In this document: piece after piece, positions 8,284 to 19,000 of the stretch
Numbering within the stretch: position 1 is the first letter of the stretch
Layout of the letters: every line of letters begins with the position of its first letter
Assembly: GCF_025215155.1 (NCBI RefSeq)
Contig: NZ_JALHAM010000114.1
Strand: one strand, 5' to 3'
Origin: Dryocola clanedunensis
Lineage (GTDB): Bacteria > Pseudomonadota > Gammaproteobacteria > Enterobacterales > Enterobacteriaceae
DNA length: 64,000 bases
Notes under the pieces: generated by a model
Told to the model about the DNA's origin: nothing
Databases searched by the model: none
Seen by the model: only the letters and a program-made list of their open reading frames with translations
Translations under genes and position numbers: made by a program

Positions 8284-9402
8284 TTAATCGGTACTCCAGA
8301 TCTCACTGTTTTTACGCACCAGCTCCGTCAGCAGGCCGCCTTCGGCGATGAACTGACGGATTCGTGACGTGTCGCTGTCTTTGTTACGGACGTAAGCGGC
8401 TACGTCTTCTAACGTCTGCGATCCTTTCAGCTCTGCGGCGTAGGGGGCAAGGGTATCGAGCAGGGGAAGGAGGTCTTCGGCAATGCTGCGTTGTTCCCCG
8501 GAGCGAACATCCGTTAGCGTCCCGTCTAAGCCAAACCGGCACGCCTGAAAACGGTTAAAGCGGTAGAGGAGATAGTCTTCGGAGCGGGGCACAAACGGAC
8601 GTTCCGCCAGCAGCCAATGGGCGATGGCCTGAATAAAACCAGCGATATTGACCGCGCGGGAGAGGGTCAGCGGCGTGTCCATCACCCGGACTTCAACGGT
8701 GCCAAATTTAGGGCTTGGGCGAATGTCCCAGTGCAGATCTTTGATCGACTGCACGATACTGCTGGTTTCCAGCCGCTGATACATCCACAGGAACTCCTGC
8801 CAGTCACTCACGAAGGGCGCATGGCCGTTATCGGGAAAGGCGGAGAAAATATTCAGGCGCGATGAGGCGTAGGTTGTGTCGTGGCCCTGGATATAAGGAG
8901 AGGAGGCGGAGAGAGCGATGAAATGCGGCACGAATCTCCCCAGCCCGTGCATCAAGTAAATGGCATCTTCTTCATTATCACAGCCAACGTGAACGTGCTG
9001 GCCGAACACCGTCGCCTGCTTCATCAGGTAGCCAAAGAGTTCAAGATTGCGGTTATAGCGCTCATTCTGGCAAACCTCCTGGCGCTGCCACTTCTGCCAC
9101 GGATGGGTGCCGCCGCCACAGATAGCGAGATGATGGCTACTGGCCGCCTGCATCACCCGGTGGCGCAGGTCTTTGAGCTGGGTATAGGCGTCTTCCACAT
9201 CCTTACAAACGCCGGTAGCAATCTCCAGCATGCTCTCGGTGATATCGTGTTTCACCTCCCCGACGCTGACCCGGTCTTTCACCTCCTTGATAAGCCGGGA
9301 GGAGTCCTGGCTCAGGTCATAGGTCGGCGGGCTGACGATCTGCATTTCCAGCTCGATGCCCAGCGTAAAGGGATCGGAATGCGCAAAGGAGGTAAGAGGC
9401 AT
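8284..9402 (-). CDS. ybdK: YbdK, carboxylate-amine ligase of the GCS2 family
   Basis: A 372-residue cytoplasmic protein, the same length as E. coli YbdK. The family is related to glutamate-cysteine ligase, and YbdK has weak gamma-glutamylcysteine synthetase activity in vitro; its physiological role is unsettled. The N-terminus FTLGIELEMQIV carries the metal-binding ELE motif. HVHVGCDNEEDAI and WDIRPSPKFGTVEVRVMDTP are the other conserved blocks of ATP-grasp-like GCS2 enzymes. The gene lies downstream of ybdJ in the same orientation, with a gap of 89 nt, as in E. coli. Confidence 0.95.
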   Translation of the reverse strand: MPLTSFAHSDPFTLGIELEMQIVSPPTYDLSQDSSRLIKEVKDRVSVGEVKHDITESMLEIATGVCKDVEDAYTQLKDLRHRVMQAASSHHLAICGGGTHPWQKWQRQEVCQNERYNRNLELFGYLMKQATVFGQHVHVGCDNEEDAIYLMHGLGRFVPHFIALSASSPYIQGHDTTYASSRLNIFSAFPDNGHAPFVSDWQEFLWMYQRLETSSIVQSIKDLHWDIRPSPKFGTVEVRVMDTPLTLSRAVNIAGFIQAIAHWLLAERPFVPRSEDYLLYRFNRFQACRFGLDGTLTDVRSGEQRSIAEDLLPLLDTLAPYAAELKGSQTLEDVAAYVRNKDSDTSRIRQFIAEGGLLTELVRKNSEIWSTD

Positions 9403-9491
9403 AGGACTATCCCATTAAAGGTGTTGGTTTTATGGGGTAAGTATAGTTGTACAGCAACGCTATGAGAGCCCGGAAATCTTCCGTTTTACCT

Positions 9492-9743
9492 TTATTCCCG
9501 CTCCACCGAAAACCACCGCTTCCACACGAAGCGAATCACGAAATATTCCACCGCGCCCAGCGCCAGAAACCAGATGCAGAAAATGATGGTGTAGAGCTGG
9601 TTCAAATCCAGCAGATGGAAGGTTTCCATCAGGCGATGCGCCAGCGTTAGCGTCAGCATAGGGGCAGGAAGCAGCAGGCAGGAGAAAAAGGCCAGCAGCA
9701 GGATACCACCTGCGCTCATCAACGTTTCAAGAGGATGCTTCAT
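9492..9743 (-). CDS. ybdJ: YbdJ, small inner-membrane protein (DUF1158)
   Basis: An 83-residue protein with two strongly hydrophobic segments (about residues 10-34 and 48-72) and a positively charged C-terminus FVWKRWFSVERE, so two membrane helices are predicted. It resembles E. coli YbdJ from end to end (MKHPLETL..., LLLPAPML, LDLNQLYT, GAVEYFVIRFVWKRWFS). Function is unknown. It precedes ybdK in the same orientation, an arrangement conserved in enterobacteria. The ribosome-binding site in front of the ATG at 9743 is poor. Confidence 0.9.
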   Translation of the reverse strand: MKHPLETLMSAGGILLLAFFSCLLLPAPMLTLTLAHRLMETFHLLDLNQLYTIIFCIWFLALGAVEYFVIRFVWKRWFSVERE

Positions 9744-10057
9744 ATTGTTAATTTCACGTTAAAAACCGTATTGTCCGCGAATTCTTTTGCCAGTGCAAAC
9801 CACGTAGCCTGTTTGTCGGAAAATGCCAGTTGCAGAAGGTGAAAAGAGATAAAAATTTATTCCTTGCTCAGCGCCGCTCATCTATTTGTCAGCCCTCAGA
9901 CTGTGCACTACAGTTTATTCACCAGCAATTCAATACTCTAAAAAACTGAGTTTTACATTCATTTTTCGATACAGAAAGTCTTCATCGATAAACATATTTT
10001 CGTGTTGCCGCATTCCTGATGACCCCCTAAATACCATTCTTAAAATGGAATCGAATT
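9744..10057. other. Divergent intergenic region, ybdJ / autotransporter
   Basis: About 314 bases, A+T-rich toward the autotransporter. It must hold both divergent promoters, but I could not assign a specific regulator site. GGAA at 10048-10051 serves as a weak ribosome-binding site for the autotransporter ATG at 10058. Confidence 0.4.
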
Positions 10058-13000
10058 ATGAACAAAGTTTACCGCCTGGTATGGAGCGAGACGCAACAAG
10101 GTTATATTGCCGCGGCTGAAATCACCAAAAGCCAAAAGAAGAAGTCTCGCAGCACGCTGCAAACTGCAACAGCCATCGCCCTGACGCTGGCGAGCGTTTC
10201 GGCTTATGCCGACGATGTGCAATGGGCAAGCGTATACCCCTCTTATCTCTTCCCGACCGGCGTAAATTATGACGCGGTGGTGAACACCGGTACGGCCTTC
10301 ACTATTGATAATGATACCGGCACGGCAAACCATTTTGCCTCCGGCACGACGCTGAATATCCTTGGGCCACTGCCTTCTTTCGCTGCCGGAGTCGTTGGCA
10401 CGCCGCGGAACGTCATGGTGAGTAATGCCCTGTCCGACAGCGCGGGTCCCGACCAGGGGAGAATTACCGATATCATAGCGACCAGTTCAAGCAATGTGGA
10501 TGTGCCTATTACGTCGGCAAATATCGACCAGTTTAACTATTCAACGAATACAGCCACGGCGCTGCAAAACGAGGAGCTCAATGTTGAGGTTCCCGGCCTT
10601 GAAGGTAGCTATTCCGTTGTCAGCGTGTATGACTCAAGTACTTTCATCTCGTCAGGATCCGCTAAGGTAGGGGATCTGACGCTTCCGGTTTATGACCCGA
10701 CCTCGTTCCGCATTTACAACAACTTCAGCATTGCTAATGTTGAGCCTGTCGGCGGCACGGCGAACATTAATGTTGGCGCGGATACCGGTTCGACAACGCC
10801 AATCCTGGCGCCAGAAAACTCGATTTCGCTGCTGGCGAAAAACAGCATTCTGGCTCGCGCTTCCGCGACGGATTTGCCGACCAGCACCGTTAACTGGCAG
10901 TCAGATAACTTTATCCATTTTGCTCCCGCACCGGTCATTAACAGCGATCAGCAAAGCTACCAGGCGGTAAGTTCGCAATACGATGACACCATCACGCTGC
11001 CTAACTATGTCCAGGTCGGGAAGCGGGTATTCCTGAGTCCGACTAATCCTTCCATCGAATTTACGATTAAATCGCAGGCCGATATCGCGACGGTGAACGA
11101 TTTCCTGCTGGGACAGGGCGAGTACGCGGGCAATAGCCAGATTCAGCTATGGCTGAATGGGGGCGTGCAGCTTCCCGCAGAATTCGGCGGCAACGTCATT
11201 GATTCGGTGACCGTGGCGCAAAATACTTATGACGGCATCATTACCAGCCTGTTGCAGGATGAGGAGCAAAACAGGGTCAACCTCTCGTGGCATGTCTGGG
11301 AGGACAGCCTCGCGCACAATAATAATGCGACGCTTGCCACCGGCGACCTGAACATCATTTATGCCACCGGGATGAGCGCCGCAGGCAACGTCACCAGCAC
11401 CGGTAGCCTGGCGGTAGACGGGGCCTCCGCGGTCATGCGGGCCGACAGCAACGCAACCTTGACCAACAATGGCAATATCAATCTCTGGCGCAGCAGCAGC
11501 CTGAGCCCTGCCGGGGTGGGGATGCTGACCACAACGGCCACGGCAATCAACAATGGCACACTTAACGCTGGCCTGTTGATAGAAAAGAACGGCTCCGTTG
11601 TCGCGCAGCATAACCAGGGCACGAGTGCGATGCAGGGCAGCGGCACCAGTACGCTGACCAACACGGGCTATATCAACGTTGCCTTACCGGACGGCACTTC
11701 CGCTAGCGTGGCCGGTATGCGGGCGCAGGACAGCACGACAGCCACGAACAGCGGGTCCATTGCCGTTGTGGGTAACCCTTATAACGCCGAGGGGCGTTCA
11801 CCTGGTATTGGCGCAGATATCTCTGGTGCCTCCATTTTTACAAACACCAGCAGCGGGCGCATTACCGTTGGCACAACGCCGATGACCAGCACGCTGACCG
11901 GTACGCCATCGCCGATGGTGGGCAGCAATGAGCAATCTGCGGGTATCCGCACCAGCAGCAGTCAGGCGGTCACCAACGACGGGACGGTTAACCTCGGGCT
12001 GAATACGCGTAATGCGGTGGGGATACTGGCGCAGGGGGCGACCGGCCAGGTCACGAACAATGGCACCATTAACGTTTTAGGCAATCTGGTCAATGGCTCC
12101 GCCTCACCGAACTACGGGCTGTCGGTACAGGACACCAACAATGTCGTTAACAATGGCAGAATCAATGTCATGGGCGACAATAACGCCGCGATTAATGTGC
12201 TGGCGGAAAAGGCGACGGCCAGCGTGAACTCTTCAGCCGCTGGCGTCATAACCGTGGGTGGCGACGGCGATACCGGCAACAGCGACGGCAACCCGTTCAC
12301 CTACCGTAACTACGCGGTGTATGCCGAAGGGATCAACGCGGCGGCGACGGCAAACATCTCCTCAACGATTAACCTGCTGGCCGCCGGGGCCATTGGTGTT
12401 CATGCCCGCGGTACGGCAACGGTCAACGTAGCGTCGACGGCCACGTTAACCTTCAATAATACGAACCAGATCGGCTATTACGCCTATGGTCAGGATGCAA
12501 AGATCAACCTCGCTAATGCGACGCTGAATGACAACACTAAAAACGGATCCATCCTGTTTGTGGTCGATCACGGCGCAACATTCGACGGCACAACGGGATC
12601 GTCAGGCCTGCCATTCAGACTCACCGTGGCGGGCGTAGGGTCGACGGGAGTCTTTGCAAACGGACGGGATGATGGCCCGGACGGCACCATCAATACCGGC
12701 GATGACGTAGCAACGACGCTGAATACCGGCCCGGCAACCATCAATGTGAATGGCCTGAACGGCGTTGGCGTAAAGGTCACCGGTGGCGCAACGGGCACCA
12801 TCACGAACGGCGGCATTATCCTTGGCGCGAACAACACCACCGCCGTAGTGGTCGATGGGCGAAATTATTCCATTAATGGCGATATTGGCCCGGCCAATCA
12901 GGCGTTGGCAACCAATGTCACCTCATTTGCCGATACCGAAACACTGGCGAATCAGAGCGGTATAAAAGGCTATGACGTGTCGTACCAGGGCAAGGTGACC

Positions 13001-16000
13001 ATTAACGGTGACGGCATGCGCCTGGCGGGCACGAATAATATTGGTATCTACCTGCACAACGGGGGCATTGCGGATAACCGTGCTCCGATAGACGTTTCCG
13101 GGACCAATAATATCGGCGTCTATATCCAGGATCAGGGCACCTTTACTAACGTCGCAGCCAGCCTGGGCACAGGCGACATCAACGTCACCGGCGCGGCCAA
13201 CAGCGGCAATGTTGGGGTGAAAGTCCAGGGCGCAGGTGCGCAGGTGTCGCAGCTCGGGAGAGTCACCGCGGCTGGCGGTCTGGCGGCGGTACAGCTGGTT
13301 GGCGATGGCGCTACGCTTGCGGTGGGCGGGACGGATAACCAAATCATCGCCAGCGGCGGGGCCGACGGGATCCGCATGGATACGGGAGCAGCCTCGCTGG
13401 CCGCCAGCGACACGACCATCACGATTTCCGGCTCCGGCGCAGGCATCAATAACAACGCCGACAGCAGCAATATTTCGCTCAACGGCGTGACGATCAACGC
13501 GGGTGACGGCCCGGCGATTCGTACGGCGGTCACCTTTGACGCGGAAGGCGCGGGTAATATCCTGAACGTGGCGGGCAGCGGCTCCGGTTTTGCTTTTGAG
13601 CGCCCCGGCGGGCTGAACACGACGGGTAACCTGACCATCGGCACGGGTTACACCATTAATGGCAGCGGCGTTAATAGCGTGGGTATTCTGGCCCGTACTA
13701 ACGGCAGCATGAACTCCGGGGCCAATATCACCATGGGCGGTACGGCGGGGGCGGCGATTTCCGCAGCGGATGCCAGCGCGGTCACCAACCGTGGCACCGT
13801 TCAGACCAGCAGCAACACCAACAGTACCATTCTGGCGAATAACGCCTCGTCCTTTACCAACAGCGGTTCCGTCACCTCAACGGGCATACTCAACAACTCG
13901 GCGCTGGTGCAAATTAACGGCACGGCGGCAAACCGAACGATCCTCAATACCGGCATCTTGTCCAGCAACAGTCCGACGCAAACGGTGATCGACGCCAGCG
14001 GCAGCGGCAATAACACCATCGCCAACCAGGGCACGCTGTCAGCGGGAGATGCCGGGGCTACGGCAATCTTATCCGGCAGCGGCAACGATGCGATCACGCT
14101 GGCGGATGGATCAACGCAGGGCGAGATTATTGCCGGCAGCGGCAGCGATAAGTTTAGCTGGGACAGCGGTACGCTTACCGGCGGCGTAACTTTTACCGGT
14201 AACGACGGCAACGACAGCGCCACTATCGGCGATGTTGATACCAGCGAGACGCTGCACATCCTGAGCAACGGTGGCAGTAACAATACGCTGACGTTTAACA
14301 ATACCAGCGCGGTGATGGGTACGCTCCTGGCCGACAACATCTCCATCGGCACCAACATCGGCAGCGGCTGGAGCCAGCTGACGCTTAACGGCGCGGATGC
14401 AGATATTCGCGTTGCCAATAACCTGGCGCTAAGCGGCACTCAGGGCATCAATATCAACGGTGGCGCCACGTTACGCAGCGGTAACAATGCGCTCAATGAC
14501 GGTAAAAGCTCGATCAACGATTACAACGTCGTGACCAGCGATCCGGCCAGCCTGCTGGTGTTTGATGGTGCCCAGGATCAAACCTACACCGGCATCATCA
14601 GCGGTGACGGCGGTCTTGAGCGAGCCGGGGGGCGCACCATCCTGCTGGGCAACAACAGCTATACCGGCGACACGCTGATTGATACGGGGGCGGCTCTTCA
14701 GCTCGGCAGCGGCGGCACAACAGGTGGCCTGTCAACGCAAACCGCGATAACCGACAACGGCATTCTGACGGTGAACCGTTCCGATGCGGTAGCGCTCAAC
14801 GGTGCGATCACCGGCAGCGGCCAGTTCCATCAGGACGGCGCTGGCGTCACGCGGCTCGGCGGCACAAACAGCTATGGCGGCGTAACGCAGGTTAATCAAG
14901 GGACGCTGCTGGTCAACGGTAATCAGCAAAACGCCACTGGAGCGACGTCCGTGGCGGACAACGCAACGCTGGGCGGGCGGGGCACGATTGGCGGCGATGC
15001 CACCTTTGGAGCTAATACCGTATTAACCCCAGGGGACGGCGGCGCGGGCACGCTGAATATCAACGGCGACCTTAACCTCTCCTCAACGACCAACAGCAAG
15101 TTCGACCTGGGGCAGGTGTTCAGCCAGGGCGGGACGCTGAACGACCTGGTTAACGTCGGCGGCGATTTAAATCTGGACGGCACGGTCAACGTTTCGCTGA
15201 CGCCGGGAGGCATTTTCGCGCCGGGGGTTTATCGCCTCTTTAACTACACCGGCGGCCTGGACAATAACGGCATGGACATCGGCACGCTGCCGGTTGGCAA
15301 CACGTCGGTCTACAGCATTCAGACGGGCATTCCGAAAGAGGTCAACCTGGTGGTCGGTTTTGAAAACGATACCTCCAACCTGCAGTACTGGGACGGCCCG
15401 GAAGTTGGCCTTAGCCACGGAAATACCGGTTTTGAAGGCGATAATATCATCCAGGGCGGCAGCGGTATCTGGTATGCGCAGGCGTCGGTAGACAGCAACA
15501 ACTGGACCAATCAAGAAGGGATTGGTAACGCCCCGTGGCAGCAGCGGCAGTACGCCGTGTTCTCCGGTACCGGCGGCAACGTGGTGCTGAGCGAGATTAA
15601 CGGCCCGATTTATAACGCCGGAATGCAGTTCACCGTCGATGGCTACACCCTGAGCGGCGGCGCTGGCGGAACGGTACCGCTGAATATGGTGCGAACCCTC
15701 GGGCTGGTGCCGGCGGTTAATTATGCATCGGAAGGCGAAACGGCGGCCAACGCCTACTACATCGTGCGCGTTGGGGCGGGCGGAGCGGGTGAGATGACCA
15801 CCGCGACCATCGCCGCCAACCTGGTTGAAGACAGCGCCTCGTCCGACGTCCTGAAGTTCCTGAAATACGATCCGGGCAGGCTCATTCTGACCGGCAACAA
15901 CGGCTGGCGCGGCGGCACGGAAATCTACGGCGGCACGCTACAGGTTTCTGCCGATGAAAACCTGGGGCTGGCAGGGACGTCGATACTGATCAACAACAAT

Positions 16001-19000
16001 TCGACGCTGCAAATCGGCGCGGACTTCACGACTCCTCGTCCCATCTTCCTGAGCGAAGCAGGCGGCGGGCAGTTCGATCTTTATGGCAATACCTTTACCC
16101 CAACCGGCCTGATTGGCGGCGCGGGGCAGCTGACGATTAAAGACACTTCTGCCGGGACGGACAGCAGCGTGCTTAACCTCGATCGCGCAAATACTTATCA
16201 GGGTGACACCACCATCACCGGCAAAAACGGCAGTGCGGCAGTGGCGGTTAACGCCAACGCGACAGGTGCGCTGGGCAAGGCAGACAGCAAAGTGACGGTG
16301 AATCAGCAGGGGACCCTGGCCTTTAACAATGCGGCGCAGGCGGAAAATCACGCCTTCACGCTGGATAACGGCACGCTGAGCTTTAACGATACGGCGAGCG
16401 CGGCAAATAGCACGGTCACCGCGCAGAACGGTGGCGTAGTGAACGTTGCCGATAACGCGACCGGCGGCCAGGGGCAGTTTACGATTCTGGCAAACAGTAC
16501 CCTGAACCTGCTCGGCGGGGGCAATGCGGGGCTTGCCCGCGTCACCAACACCGGCACGGTCAATATTGCCGATGCCGCACAGGCTGAAAGCGCAACCATT
16601 GCTAATAACGCCGGCGGCATAGTCAACGCCTCCGGCGTCAGCGGCACGACGACCGTCGGCTCGCTGAGCGGGGCGGGTAACGTCGAGCTGGGCGCGGCGA
16701 CGCTCAACGAAGGCAGCCTCAACCAGAATGACACCATCAGCGGCGTCATCAGCGGCAGTGGCGGCAGCCTGGGCAAAGTCGGCAGCGGCACGTTGACCCT
16801 GACCGGGGACAATACCTGGACCGGGGCGACCTCCGTGCAGCAGGGGGCGCTGCTGGTTAACGGCAATCAACAGGCGGCGACGGGGAACGTCACGGTTAAC
16901 GGCGGTGCCACGTTAGGCGGGGCGGGGGTGATCGGCGGTGCGGTAAACGTGGCGGATAACGCCCATCTTGCCGCCGGGGCGGACTTAAACAGCGTCGGGG
17001 AGCTGACCACCGGGGCGATGACCCTGAATCAGAACTCACAGTTGGACTTCCAGTTTGGCCGGGCCTTTACCGCGGGCGGCGCGCTTAACGACCTGATCAG
17101 CGTCAACGGCGATCTGCATCTCGACGGCAAACTCAACATCACCCAGACGCCGGGCGGCTCGTTCGACGTCGGCGTCTATCGGGTGCTTAACTACACAGGC
17201 AGCCTGACCAACAACATACTGGACATTGGCATCGCACCTCCTGCGGCGGACGACCTGTATGTGCAGACCTCAGTGGCAGGCCAGGTCAACCTCGTCAACC
17301 GCACCGGCGTGGTGCTCAATTTCTGGGATGGCAACGGCCCGACGGATGGTTCGACGAAAAACAACCGTGAAATCGAGGGCGGCGACGGCGTGTGGCAAAA
17401 CAGCGCCGGCAACGACAACTGGTCGACGGATGCGGTTAAACCCGCGGGCCGCATTAACGCGCCGTTCAGCGACGGCTCGTTTGCTATTTTCGGCGGCGAA
17501 GCGGGTAACGTCACGGTGGACAACAGCCTCGGCGAAGTGCGCATCAGCGGCGCGCAGTTCACCACCGACGGCTATGTCATCAATGACGGCGTGATCACCA
17601 CCAACACGGCTGACACAAAATTGCGCGTTGGGGATGGCACCCTCAGAGGGGCGAGATATACCACCACCATCAACTCCGCCATTGCGGGCAGCGGCGGCAT
17701 CAATAAAACCGACCTCGGCACGCTGCTGCTGAACGGAGAAAACAGCTATGCGGGCGGCACTACCGTCAGCGGCGGGGTGCTGCAGGTTGCGCGTGACGCT
17801 AATCTCGGCCAGGCAGGAACGAGTCTAACGCTGAACGGCGGGACGCTGCGTTATGGCGCGGCCTTTGATACGGCGCGGGCTGTCGACCTCGGGATTGTCG
17901 GCGGCAAAGTGGATACTAACGGCAACAACGTTTCTCTGCTCTCCGCCGTGAGCGGCCTGGGTGCGCTCACCAAAATGGGTGAGGGAACGTTAACGCTGAC
18001 CCAAAACAGTACCTGGCTCCGCGGCACCACCATCAGCGAGGGTAACCTGCAGCTGGGGAACGGCGGTGAAACGGGGAGCGTGCTGGGGAATATCCTCAAC
18101 AACGGCGTTTTGCAGGTTAATCGCAGCAATACGCTGGTGCTTAATGGCGACATCTCCGGCAGCGGGCAGCTCTGGCAGCAGGGCAGCGGCACCACCGTGC
18201 TGAGCGGCAGCAACAGCTACACCGGCACGACGCTGGTGGAGAGCGGAACGCTGAAGGCGCTGGGCGCGAATAAATTCAGCGCTGATTCAGCGCATGTTGT
18301 CAGCAGGGGCGCGCTGCTGGATACCGGCGGCAGAAACCAGTCGGTAGCCGCGCTCGTCAACCAGGGCACGGTTAATCTACGCGGCGACGACGTGGGGTCG
18401 ACGCTGACCGTCAACGGCGATTACGTGGGCCTGGACGGCACGGTGAAAATTGCCGCCCAGCAGCACAGCCCGGGCGTAGCGGACAGGCTGGTGATCAACG
18501 GCGGCACGGCGACCGGCAGAACCCTGCTCGATATCGACGTCAGCCAGCTGGGCGAGCAAACCGACGGCGACGGCATTACCGTTGTCGAAGCCACCAACGG
18601 CGCGACGACCACCGCGCAAACGACGAAAGATGCCTTCACCATCGGTGCAGACCATCTCGAAGCGGGCGCGTGGGAGTATCGCCTGTTCGCCGGTAACGCC
18701 CAGGGGCAGGGCGAAGACTGGTTCCTGCGCACCGCGTACCGCCCGGAAGTGCCGGTCTTTACCAGCGTAGCCTCCACCGTTCGCCAGGCAGACCTGGCCG
18801 TGCTCGGCACGCTGCATCTGCGCGTCGGGGACGAAGATCCCTATAACGTTAACGTCCCGGAGGACAACGAACCGCGCTTCTGGGCGCGCTATATCGTGCA
18901 GTCCAGCAACCAAAAGCTTAACGACCAGACCCGCAGCGAATCTGACACCAACATGAACGGGATGCAGATGGGCTTTGACCTGTACTACGACCAGAACTGG

